NCBI RefSeq assembly: GCF_900299525.1
Contig: NZ_OMKA01000026.1
Span: 620,001-684,000, forward strand
Length of the DNA stretch: 64,000 nt
From: Aquimarina sp. Aq78
GTDB lineage: Bacteria > Bacteroidota > Bacteroidia > Flavobacteriales > Flavobacteriaceae
Direction of reading: 5' to 3'
In this document: positions 25,560 to 32,996 of the stretch, piece after piece
Layout: each line of letters opens with the position of its first letter
How positions within the stretch are numbered: position 1 is the stretch's first letter
Notes under the pieces: model-generated
What the model was told of the DNA's origin: nothing
What the model saw: only the letters and a program-made list of their open reading frames with translations
Databases searched by the model: none
Translations under genes and position numbers: made by a program

Positions 25560-25602
25560 CAAAAGTATGCGTGAACATTTTCTAAAAAAATGACATTTAT
25601 CA
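25560..25602 (-). promoter_or_regulatory. FNR-type site and -7 element, cco operon promoter
   Basis: TGACATTTATCA at 25591-25602 and, on the minus strand, TACTTTTG at 25560-25567, a perfect TAnnTTTG; centres 33 bp apart. cbb3 genes are classical targets of FNR/FixK proteins. Confidence 0.8.
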
Positions 25603-25769
25603 GGTTTTATTAATTAAGCCCATTCTTAGCAAGAATATCTAATTTATTGACCTTTTATAGGCGTATAATGTTAATAATTGTTAAAATAGTACCTTTTTAT
25701 ACATAGTACTGTAACAAAAATGATTTATCGACGTCTAGTAGGTATACATCAATTATAAAAACAGAAATT

Positions 25770-25856
25770 ATGAGAACTTTAGACAACAATCAAATCACTA
25801 AAAAATTAACTACGACCAAAGGTTATGTTTGGAATTCAAAAAGACGTTACAGATAA
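25770..25856 (+). CDS. microprotein array, copy 1 (28 aa)
   Basis: A 28-residue basic peptide, the most diverged of four copies: MRTLDNNQITKK at the start and GYVWNSKRRYR at the end, as in copies 2-4, with a different middle (LTTTK for LNAPI). It has no hydrophobic segment and no signal peptide. The sequence AAAACAGAAATTATG around the start recurs at copies 3 and 4 and, with one change, at copy 2. I do not recognise the family. Function unknown; the net charge of about +7 suggests binding to nucleic acid, ribosomes or membranes, or a peptide precursor. Confidence 0.65.
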   Translation: MRTLDNNQITKKLTTTKGYVWNSKRRYR

Positions 25857-25916
25857 TTTTAGGTACAACAATTAAAACAACAACAATTTATAAACCAATC
25901 AAAAAAAACAGAAATC

Positions 25917-26003
25917 ATGAGAACTATAGACAGTAACAGAATCACTAGAAAGTTAAATGCTCCTATTGGATATACCTGGAATTCAAAAAGACGTTACAGA
26001 TAA
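25917..26003 (+). CDS. microprotein array, copy 2 (28 aa)
   Basis: A 28-residue peptide, MRTIDSNRITRK to GYTWNSKRRYR. The protein is identical to copies 3 and 4. The few base differences among the three copies (AAC/AAT, AAG/AAA, AGA/AGG, CGT/CGA) are all synonymous, strong evidence that the peptide itself is under selection. It is separated from copy 1 by 60 bases with no terminator, so the array is probably one transcript. Function unknown. Confidence 0.75.
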   Translation: MRTIDSNRITRKLNAPIGYTWNSKRRYR

Positions 26004-26247
26004 TTTTAAGTACATCAATCAAATCAATCAAATCAATCAAATCAATCAAATACAACAATTTATAAATCAATCAAAAAACAGAAATTATGAGAACTATAGA
26101 CAGTAATAGAATCACTAGAAAATTAAATGCTCCTATTGGATATACCTGGAATTCAAAAAGACGTTACAGATAATTTTAGGTACATCAATCAAATCAATCA
26201 AATCAATCAAATACAACAATTTATAAATCAATCAAAAAACAGAAATT
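26003..26247 (+). repeat. 9-bp tandem repeats in the array spacers
   Basis: The spacers before copies 3 and 4 contain runs of ATCAATCAA (four and three units) followed by a shared segment TACAACAATTTATAAATC and the leader of the next gene. The spacer between copies 1 and 2 lacks the run. Spacer lengths differ by one 9-base unit. Likely variable-number tandem repeats; a hypermutable linker or an RNA-spacing element. Confidence 0.85.
26087..26173 (+). CDS. microprotein array, copy 3 (28 aa)
   Basis: Encodes the same 28 residues as copies 2 and 4. The 83-base spacer before it holds four units of a 9-bp AT-rich repeat (ATCAATCAA) and the conserved leader ending AAAACAGAAATTATG. Unknown function; see copy 2 for the selection evidence. 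Confidence 0.75.
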   Translation: MRTIDSNRITRKLNAPIGYTWNSKRRYR

Positions 26248-26334
26248 ATGAGAACTATAGACAGTAACAGAATCACTAGAAAATTAAATGCTCCTATTGG
26301 ATATACCTGGAATTCAAAAAGGCGATACAGATAA
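26248..26334 (+). CDS. microprotein array, copy 4 (28 aa)
   Basis: Encodes the same 28 residues as copies 2 and 3, with two synonymous arginine codon changes near the end (AGG CGA). The spacer before it is exactly 9 bases shorter than that before copy 3 because it holds three instead of four repeat units, which shows recent slippage or unequal exchange. Unknown function. Confidence 0.75.
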   Translation: MRTIDSNRITRKLNAPIGYTWNSKRRYR

Positions 26335-26384
26335 TTCATATTTATCAACCTATCCCAATACCTTGGGATCAAAAACTAATCATC

Positions 26385-26519
26385 ATGAGAACTTTACGAA
26401 ATATTAGAAAACAACTAAAAACAGCAACACAAAAACAAAATATGTTTTTGGATTGTGTACCAAAGCTTTATAATTATGAAGACACTTTGTTTACGGGAGT
26501 TAAGCGCTACGCACATTAA
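26385..26519 (+). CDS. microprotein array, fifth member (44 aa)
   Basis: A 44-residue basic peptide that starts MRTLRNIRKQLK and ends TGVKRYAH. The MRT[LI] start and the K-R-x-Y type end recall the 28-residue copies, but the middle (QNMFLDCVPKLYNYEDTLF) is new and carries one Cys. It lies 50 bases after copy 4 and 22 bases before a strong terminator, so it closes the array. It may be the ancestral or a partner form. Not recognised otherwise. Confidence 0.55.
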   Translation: MRTLRNIRKQLKTATQKQNMFLDCVPKLYNYEDTLFTGVKRYAH

Positions 26520-26541
26520 GCTAAGAATTATTAGATACTAA

Positions 26542-26571
26542 AAGGCCGAATTTTAATTAAAATTCGGCCTT
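26542..26571. terminator. bidirectional terminator between array and nap operon
   Basis: AAGGCCGAATTTT (26542-26554) and AAAATTCGGCCTT (26559-26571) form a 13-bp perfect stem, followed on the plus strand by TATTTATTTTTTT. It ends the microprotein array on the plus strand and lies three bases beyond the NrfD-like stop on the minus strand. Confidence 0.9.
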
Positions 26572-26573
26572 AT

Positions 26574-27818
26574 TTATTTTTTTCTAAACTGTAATTTTCC
26601 TGTTTCTATCTTGATGGCAGTTTTTGCCAGTATAGTAAAAACAAAGGCTCCTAAAGCCCAAATACCAAGAGTTACTCCAATTTCTATTCCCGTGGGAGTG
26701 TATTCTGAAATTTTTCCATAAGGTCCAGGAATAAAGCCAGGAACGATCAGACCAAATCCTTTTTCTATCCAAATTGCAATAAAGAGAATAAAACAACAGA
26801 AATATAACACCTTTAAATTGTTACGTAGTTTACCAAAAGTTAGTAATACAGTTGCTAAAACATTTAAAGGAATTGCTGTCCATATCCACGGTAACAACGC
26901 TGTTTTACCTTGTAGACCAAAGAATAAGTAATATGCGCTTTCACTATGGTGTGTAGGAGCATAAAATTCTTTAAACAACTCAGATACTAACATGATCAGG
27001 TTGATTTGAGCTGCTACAGTAACGATCATACCAATTTTTTTGATCGTTTTATCTTCTATTTTAAATTCTGTAAATGTTCTGATTATTGCCAGAACAAGAA
27101 TAATCAAGGCGGGTCCGGCGGCAAATGCCGATGCCAAAAATCGAGGACCTAATAATGCGTTGTTCCAAAAAGGACGAGCTTGTAAGCCTTGATATAGAAA
27201 TGCAGTTACCAAATGAATAGCTACTGCCCAAAATACAGACAAAATTGCTCCTGGAACATAGATTTTTGGATTAGGCACTTTTCCCTGATAACGTGTGAAC
27301 AAAATGTAAAACGGGATCGAGATATTTAAAAATAAATATCCATTAAGCACAATAACATCCCAGGTTAACATTGAAGCTGGAAAATTAAAGACTCCGATTC
27401 CTGGTATCATATGCCACAATACAGATGGCCCACCCATATCTGCTACAACAAAAGCTAAACACATAATCAATGCTGCTACGGCTAATCCCTCACCAATAAG
27501 TACGGCTTGTTTAAAATCAATATCTTTTAATACGTAAGTCGGCATAACGAGCATTACTGCAGCTGCAGCAACACCAACAAGAAATGTAAAATTAGAAATA
27601 TACAGTCCCCAGCTTACCCTATCGGTCATTCCTGTGACACTTAGACCGTGTTCTATTTGTAAAGAATAACAGTACATACCAATTAGCATGACAAAAGTCA
27701 AAAATGCCATCCAGATGTGATATTTTTTTGAGCCTTGAGTCGTAGTATCTAGGCTATCTTTAACTAAACTTCCAAAAACTTTAAGTCGTTTCATGTGTTG
27801 TTTTTTTGGCGTGCCCAT
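26574..27818 (-). CDS. NrfD/PsrC-like quinol-oxidising membrane subunit
   Basis: A 414-residue polytopic membrane protein with about nine helices, of the NrfD/PsrC family. Features include the amphipathic start after residue 30, LQIEHGLSVTGMTDRVSWGLYISNFTF in the first loop (read in parts) and LAVAALIMCLAFVVADMG. Such subunits oxidise quinol and hand electrons to an NrfC-like iron-sulfur partner, the gene just upstream. In this nap operon they probably replace NapC or NapGH. A second ATG at 27794 is possible. The 115-bp gap upstream contains a repeat-like sequence. Confidence 0.88.
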   Translation of the reverse strand: MGTPKKQHMKRLKVFGSLVKDSLDTTTQGSKKYHIWMAFLTFVMLIGMYCYSLQIEHGLSVTGMTDRVSWGLYISNFTFLVGVAAAAVMLVMPTYVLKDIDFKQAVLIGEGLAVAALIMCLAFVVADMGGPSVLWHMIPGIGVFNFPASMLTWDVIVLNGYLFLNISIPFYILFTRYQGKVPNPKIYVPGAILSVFWAVAIHLVTAFLYQGLQARPFWNNALLGPRFLASAFAAGPALIILVLAIIRTFTEFKIEDKTIKKIGMIVTVAAQINLIMLVSELFKEFYAPTHHSESAYYLFFGLQGKTALLPWIWTAIPLNVLATVLLTFGKLRNNLKVLYFCCFILFIAIWIEKGFGLIVPGFIPGPYGKISEYTPTGIEIGVTLGIWALGAFVFTILAKTAIKIETGKLQFRKK

Positions 27819-27858
27819 TGGGTCGGGCTTTTCACTATATCTTTTCTTACCTACTTCT

Positions 27859-27895
27859 CGTTCTTCGACAAGCTCAGAGTGACATCTCGAAGTGA
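27859..27895. repeat. dispersed Bacteroidota intergenic repeat
   Basis: TTCTTCGACAAGCTCAGAG with CTTCGA and TCGAAG arms (27863-27868 and 27887-27892) resembles the small dispersed repeats common between genes in Flavobacteriaceae. It sits in the 115-bp gap between the NrfC- and NrfD-like genes. Confidence 0.5.
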
Positions 27896-27933
27896 CAGAA
27901 AAGGATGCCGTTTCAATCCCTCACGCAATTTTA

Positions 27934-29055
27934 TTAATCCATAAAATACCAGAACTTAGGTTCTGTCCCAAGATCTTCTTTTAGTCTAAACACTTTTTTA
28001 TTATTGAGTACCCATCGTATTGTACTTTCGGGATCTAATAAATTCCCGAAAATCCGCGCCCCTGTTGGGCAAGCCTCTACACAAGCAGGGTTTTTACCAG
28101 CCCGTGAACGCTGCACACAGAAAGTACATTTTTCCATTACTCCTTTTTTACGCATACGATTCCCTAAGTAATGTTGATTTTTGTTAATCTCATTTTCGGG
28201 AACTTCGGGAGTACTCCAGTTAAATCGTCGTCCGTCATAAGGACAGGCAGCCATACAATATCTACAGCCAACGCACCAGTCATAATCTACGACTACTAAT
28301 CCATCTTCTTCACGCCATGTAGCTTGCACAGGGCAAACTTCTACACATGGAGGATTGTCACAATGAAAACATTGTGTTCCCATATAAAAATGACCTTCTG
28401 CCGGGACTTCATGGTAATAATTGTCATCGGCTTCATCAAACTTAAGACCTTTACCATCTTTCATTTCATGAATTCGAATATATTCCATCTGCGAATTTCG
28501 ATCCTGATTATTTTCTTCAACACAAGCACTTACACAATCCATGTAGCCTTGACATTTAGAGATATTAAAAGCATATCCAAACAGCACATCTTTCTCAGCA
28601 TTTTTAGAAGACATATCAATATTTTCCCCTTTTCGCAATTGATAGGAACGAACTAATCGGTCAACTGTAGCCTTTTTTTCATCATCGGTCATTAATTTGT
28701 AGTTACCCTTAAATTGTTCTTCCCAATCGATTTGTGCTTTTTCTTTGGTTTCTTCTCCGGTAGTCAGATTACAAGACGTACTTACTGCTCCGGCTCCGAT
28801 GACTAAACTAGCGGTTAGTTTCCTAAAAGCAGTTCGGCGATCCATTTGTACATCAAAAACTTGGTCGAAACCATCTTTTTTACGTTCATCGCCGATAGCA
28901 GCATCTACTGCAGCATCAAATTCCTTATCACTAATTTGATCTTTAGTATGAGAGCCGCATCCACCAGATGTTTTTCCACAACCACAAGAACCTGTACTTT
29001 GTTTCTTTTTGCTATTTAGGTTTAGAGAAAACCATTTTTTAGTATTGTCGCTCAT
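27934..29055 (-). CDS. NrfC-like tetra-cluster iron-sulfur subunit
   Basis: A 373-residue ferredoxin of the NrfC/DmsB type. Four cysteine groups bind 4Fe-4S clusters: CQGYMDCVSACVEEN, CFHCDNPPCVEVCPVQA, CVGCRYCMAACPYDG and CTFCVQRSRAGKNPACVEAC. A late twin-arginine-like signal (MDRRTAFRKLTASLVIG) followed by TSC near residue 97 suggests Tat export and lipidation. The first 70 residues ahead of it are unusual: a Cys/Gly-rich GSCGCGKTSGGCGS patch and an acidic helix. It should take electrons from the NrfD-like subunit and pass them to the tetrahaem lipoprotein and NapAB. Confidence 0.88.
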   Translation of the reverse strand: MSDNTKKWFSLNLNSKKKQSTGSCGCGKTSGGCGSHTKDQISDKEFDAAVDAAIGDERKKDGFDQVFDVQMDRRTAFRKLTASLVIGAGAVSTSCNLTTGEETKEKAQIDWEEQFKGNYKLMTDDEKKATVDRLVRSYQLRKGENIDMSSKNAEKDVLFGYAFNISKCQGYMDCVSACVEENNQDRNSQMEYIRIHEMKDGKGLKFDEADDNYYHEVPAEGHFYMGTQCFHCDNPPCVEVCPVQATWREEDGLVVVDYDWCVGCRYCMAACPYDGRRFNWSTPEVPENEINKNQHYLGNRMRKKGVMEKCTFCVQRSRAGKNPACVEACPTGARIFGNLLDPESTIRWVLNNKKVFRLKEDLGTEPKFWYFMD

Positions 29056-29099
29056 TGTTAAATTGTTAAGAGGTATTACTTGAAAGTGTGATAGCTAAA

Positions 29100-29726
29100 C
29101 TATTCTCGTTCTTTTACTTTTTGAGTATTATACCCGGCAGGCCACCTGGTTTCAAAACCTGGATTGTGCGGGTTGTGGCAATTTACACAAGTCATTGATG
29201 CTCTGGGAGGAGCCCATCCTCCTAGTTTTTTGCCATGTGCACCACCTTTCCAATCTTTAAACTGTTTGCTGTGGCATTGGCTACATAATTTATAACTTCT
29301 GTTAAAATCAATGCTTGTGCCTGTTAAACTTGTTAAGTTGTCCATATCATTACCATTATGACAAGTAATGCAGTTCATAGTATTTAGATCTGCATGAGCC
29401 AGCTTAATATCCCAATGTGCTTTTTTTGAAGGATCTTTACTTTTTAATTCTTCTAGTGGTTTGGTATGACATTCGGTACAGGCGTATGATTTGATTTCAC
29501 TTTTACGTTCAGGAATCAAAAATGTATGTGCTCCTTCTGTAATTTTGATTGTTTTAATACCTTCTAAATATTGTTCTGAGGAAATAGAGGTACCGTGATA
29601 ATTTTTACTCTTGGCCTCTATTTTATCCGTAATATTATGGTATTCACCTTCTCCGTGTTTACATGAAAATAATATGACGGCAAGGAAAGTATACATCAGA
29701 ATATGTATGTTATTATATCTATTCAT
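29100..29726 (-). CDS. tetrahaem cytochrome c lipoprotein of the nap operon
   Basis: A 208-residue predicted lipoprotein (lipobox LFSC, Cys22) with four haem c motifs: CTECH (83-87), CITCH (119-123), CSQCH (148-152) and CVNCH (180-184). The arrangement resembles NapM- or cytochrome c3/c7-like carriers. Between napB and nrfC it most likely relays electrons from the quinol-oxidising module to NapB/NapA. The frame is open upstream with a TTG at 29759, but the ATG at 29726 gives a clean signal and overlaps napB by eight bases. Confidence 0.85.
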   Translation of the reverse strand: MNRYNNIHILMYTFLAVILFSCKHGEGEYHNITDKIEAKSKNYHGTSISSEQYLEGIKTIKITEGAHTFLIPERKSEIKSYACTECHTKPLEELKSKDPSKKAHWDIKLAHADLNTMNCITCHNGNDMDNLTSLTGTSIDFNRSYKLCSQCHSKQFKDWKGGAHGKKLGGWAPPRASMTCVNCHNPHNPGFETRWPAGYNTQKVKERE

Positions 29727-30417
29727 TTTCAGTAATATTAACTCTGGTGAAAACTTCAATATCAGTTACTGCTTTATCTCTAGGAACATGACATTGCCTA
29801 CAATTTATACGTTCTGGATGGGATACTCTTATCTCTTTTGGAGCTGCAGGTCCAGCATGGCAAGACAAGCAATTTTCTCTCATCTGTATTTGATGTGGGA
29901 TCATTGGTGGACTCCCGGGTAAAGCATTATTTATTCCAACTTTTGGAGCGTAGGCCTTTGCAAAACCATTTTCAGTAAAGAGAGTTTCAGTCTTTTGTAT
30001 TACGTGGCATTGCCTGCAATTAACCATTTCTGGATGCGGTGTAACTGGTGCATATGCGTCGAACTTTTGTACAAAACCTCCGTTTTCATGACATTGCAAA
30101 CAGGTATTTGCTCCTAAACTCATTTCTTCCTTTACAGGGTGCGGGATACTGGGTGGTGCTCCAGGATATGCTCTATTATCATAATAAGTGTCTAATGATC
30201 TTTGATGTTCTTCATCAACGGGCATATTTGCATATTCTAATGCCAATCCAGAACGCTTGAACACACCGCTCTCTGACGGGATGAATGTATCTGTTGAATT
30301 TCCTTCAATAGGGATATAGCTTTCTTCCAAACCTTCTTGATAACTATAATTCCAGATAGTGATAAAGGCTATGAACAATAATAAAAAAAGTGATATGATT
30401 CCGAGTCTCTTTTTCAT
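29719..30417 (-). CDS. napB: NapB-like electron-transfer subunit, duplicated, four haems
   Basis: A 232-residue cytochrome with one N-terminal membrane anchor or signal (8-25). It contains two NapB-like modules: YPGAPPSIPHPV with CLQCH (106-110) and CRQCH (134-138), and LPGSPPMIPHQI with CLSCH (183-187) and CRQCHVP (206-211). Standard NapB has one such module and two haems. NapB delivers electrons to NapA in the periplasm. It is three bases after napA. The duplication gives four haems in total and is the main peculiarity of this operon. Confidence 0.88.
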   Translation of the reverse strand: MKKRLGIISLFLLLFIAFITIWNYSYQEGLEESYIPIEGNSTDTFIPSESGVFKRSGLALEYANMPVDEEHQRSLDTYYDNRAYPGAPPSIPHPVKEEMSLGANTCLQCHENGGFVQKFDAYAPVTPHPEMVNCRQCHVIQKTETLFTENGFAKAYAPKVGINNALPGSPPMIPHQIQMRENCLSCHAGPAAPKEIRVSHPERINCRQCHVPRDKAVTDIEVFTRVNITENE

Positions 30418-30420
30418 AAC

Positions 30421-32745
30421 CTATGCTTTTTCAACTTTAACAGCACATTTTTTATAATCAGGTTCTTTAGAAATTGGGCAGAAAGCATCTAAAGTAACGT
30501 CATTAATTAACATGTTTTCATCGAAGAAGGGGACAAAGACCTGACCTTTGGTAGGTAATCCTCTTTTGTTTATCGATGCGGGTAATATACATGAACCTCT
30601 ACGTGATGTTACTTTTATATTTTCGCCATCTCTAATTCCTAATGCTTTTGCATCTTCTGGGTGAAATTCTACATAGGCACTTGGCATCGCTTTATGTAAT
30701 ACAGGGATTCTACGTGTCATAGAACCTGTATGCCAATGCTCGATAACTCTTCCGGTATTTAACCAAAAAGGGTATTCTTTATCGGGAGATTCTGCTGCCG
30801 GTTCATAAGGGCGTTGCCATATGACTGCTTTTCCGTCTGGTTTTCCATAAAAATGAAAATCTTCACCGTTAGAACAAGCCGGATCATATTTTGCATTAAA
30901 GCGCCATTGTGTAGATTTTCCGTTTACATAGGGCCATATTGCTCCGGATTCTTTCTTAAGAACTTCTAAAGGTGCCATTCCATGTTTTGCTCCTTCATGA
31001 AACTGTCTATATTCATTATAAATTTCTTCAACGTGGTTTTCTTCACTATACGGAAATAAATCACCATACCCCAAACGTTTAGCAACTTCAATTGTCATCC
31101 ATGCATCTGGAGTTGTTTCTCCGGGACCATCTACCATTTTATCCCAATGTTGTGTTCTTCGTTCAGAGTTTCCATACAATCCACTTTTTTCTATATGCCA
31201 TGATGCTGGTAAAATTACGTCTGCTACATCAGATGTTGGCGTAGGAAAAACATCAGAAACTACAACAAAACAAGATTCTTTTTCCATACCTGGGCGATAT
31301 CTACCTGTTTTTGGCAATGAAACCAATGGATTAGTTACTTGCGTCCAAATAAATTTAATATCCCCACGATCAACAGCTCTAAACATTTCTGTAGCATGAT
31401 ATGTTGGTTTAGAAGGAATATTCTCATAAGGCACTTTCCATATTTTTGCTGCCAAGCGTCTATGTTTTTCATTCATTACAACTCCTTTAGGCAACTTATG
31501 AGTAAAAGTACCTACTTCTCTTGCAGTACCACAGGCAGATGGCTGCCCTGTTAATGAAAATGGTCCATTCCCTGGTTGTGAAATTTTTCCGGTAAGTAAA
31601 TGAATGTTATAAACTAAGTTATTCATCCAGGTCCCTCTTGTATGTTGGTTCATCCCCATACACCAATAAGAAACCACCTTTTTATTTGGATCTCCGTATA
31701 TAGAGGCTAAATATTTAATATCTTTTGCAGATACTTTTGAATACTTAGCTACCTTTTCTGGAGTATAATCGTTTAAGAATTTTTTATAAGCTTCAAAATC
31801 TATTTTTTGTGGTTTGTCTTTAAATTTGTAATTATCTTCCAGACCATATCCCATATTGGTTAACCCTTTGCTAAAGTTGCAATGTTTTTCTACAAAAGAT
31901 CTGTTTACCCATCCATTATTAATAATTTCATAACAAATTGCATTGGCAACAGCTAAGTCGGTTTGAGGCTCAAATAATATAGATCTATCAGATGCAGTAC
32001 TAGAACGTGTTGTACGTGTAGCAAAATCAATAATCTTAGCGCCTCTTCTGTTTTTTTGTTCGAGCATTCTGGAGAATAATACCGGGTGCATCTCTGCCAT
32101 ATTATTACCCCATGTAATAAAATAGTCGGCATGGTCGATATCTTCATAACAGCCCATAGGTTCATCAGCACCAAAGGAGGTTAAAAAACCTGTTACTGCA
32201 CTTGCCATACATAAACGGGCATTACAATCTAAGTTATTTGTACCGATTGCACCTTTCATTAATTTTGAAGCAACATATCCTTCCGGAATTGTGGATTGAC
32301 CAGAAGTGTACATCGCTACACTATCTTTGCCATGCTTTTGAATAGTCTCCTTCATTTTGTTGGCAACAATGTCCAAAGCTTCATTGATTGGTGTCTTAAC
32401 GTACTGACCGTTTTTCTTCACCAACGCATGAGTTAGTCTATCTTTTGATTGAATACACATGATTTGGTGATATCCCTTTACGCAAAGTAGTCCTTTATTA
32501 ACACTACTCTTAGGATCTCCTTTTACGGCTACAGCTTTTCCGTTTTCGGTTCCTATAAGTACTCCGCATCCTACACCACAAAATCTACATGGAGCCTTTT
32601 TCCAATCGATATCACCGCTTGGCAATCCTTTTTCCTGTTCGTCTGCAAATAAGATTCCCGGAAACATAGTTGCTGCAGCAGTCATCGCAGACAACATAGC
32701 CATCTTTTTTATGAATTTTCTTCTGTTAGTGAGAGAGGTATACAT
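30421..32745 (-). CDS. napA: periplasmic nitrate reductase catalytic subunit
   Basis: A 774-residue molybdopterin enzyme that reduces nitrate to nitrite. It has the Tat signal NRRKFIKKMAMLSA, a 4Fe-4S motif formed by Cys53, Cys56, Cys60 and Cys88 (CRFCGVGCGVLI), and the molybdenum ligand Cys179 in CNARLCMASAV. The cysteine in HCMASA context is diagnostic for NapA against NarG (Asp) or formate dehydrogenase (Sec/Cys in another context); an assimilatory or other Nap-like substrate is less likely given NapD and NapB next to it. It lies four bases after napD. Confidence 0.92.
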   Translation of the reverse strand: MYTSLTNRRKFIKKMAMLSAMTAAATMFPGILFADEQEKGLPSGDIDWKKAPCRFCGVGCGVLIGTENGKAVAVKGDPKSSVNKGLLCVKGYHQIMCIQSKDRLTHALVKKNGQYVKTPINEALDIVANKMKETIQKHGKDSVAMYTSGQSTIPEGYVASKLMKGAIGTNNLDCNARLCMASAVTGFLTSFGADEPMGCYEDIDHADYFITWGNNMAEMHPVLFSRMLEQKNRRGAKIIDFATRTTRSSTASDRSILFEPQTDLAVANAICYEIINNGWVNRSFVEKHCNFSKGLTNMGYGLEDNYKFKDKPQKIDFEAYKKFLNDYTPEKVAKYSKVSAKDIKYLASIYGDPNKKVVSYWCMGMNQHTRGTWMNNLVYNIHLLTGKISQPGNGPFSLTGQPSACGTAREVGTFTHKLPKGVVMNEKHRRLAAKIWKVPYENIPSKPTYHATEMFRAVDRGDIKFIWTQVTNPLVSLPKTGRYRPGMEKESCFVVVSDVFPTPTSDVADVILPASWHIEKSGLYGNSERRTQHWDKMVDGPGETTPDAWMTIEVAKRLGYGDLFPYSEENHVEEIYNEYRQFHEGAKHGMAPLEVLKKESGAIWPYVNGKSTQWRFNAKYDPACSNGEDFHFYGKPDGKAVIWQRPYEPAAESPDKEYPFWLNTGRVIEHWHTGSMTRRIPVLHKAMPSAYVEFHPEDAKALGIRDGENIKVTSRRGSCILPASINKRGLPTKGQVFVPFFDENMLINDVTLDAFCPISKEPDYKKCAVKVEKA

Positions 32746-32749
32746 AATA

Positions 32750-32989
32750 CTAATTGTTTTGTGGTGTATTAAATCCAGAAACCATAGCTAATAGTTTTAG
32801 GCTTTCTATAGTGTCTAGTTTTTCTTTTAGAATAGCTTCTTCATTTTCATTTTCAGTTTCTGTAATTAAGATGAGTACATCCTTATTATTGGCTGGCATG
32901 ACTTCACAGTGCTCTAGTGAAGATAGTGCATTGATAAGTTCATTTTTTTCTCCTTTTTTCGGATGGGCTAAATAACTCTTAATTGGCAT
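32750..32989 (-). CDS. napD: NapD Tat-signal chaperone
   Basis: A 79-residue ferredoxin-fold protein of NapD size and pattern (MPIKSYLAHPKKGEKNEL, VMPANNKDVLILITETE, KLLAMVSGF). NapD binds the Tat signal of NapA and holds back export until the cofactor is in place. Its location between the porin and napA supports this. Cytoplasmic. Confidence 0.8.
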   Translation of the reverse strand: MPIKSYLAHPKKGEKNELINALSSLEHCEVMPANNKDVLILITETENENEEAILKEKLDTIESLKLLAMVSGFNTPQNN

Positions 32990-32996
32990 AGTTTTA

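Noticed and set aside
25647..25669. Sigma-70-like TTGACC and TATAAT before the microgene array
   Set aside because: The spacing is 11 bases, too short for a promoter, and Bacteroidota promoters use TTG and TAnnTTTG.
25711..25724. GTAAC half-site upstream of the array
   Set aside because: The second arm is missing and no -7 element lies 33 bp downstream.
25770..26334. Possible CRISPR array
   Set aside because: The repeat units are reading frames with kept starts and stops and synonymous changes, and the intervals are repeated too, not unique spacers.
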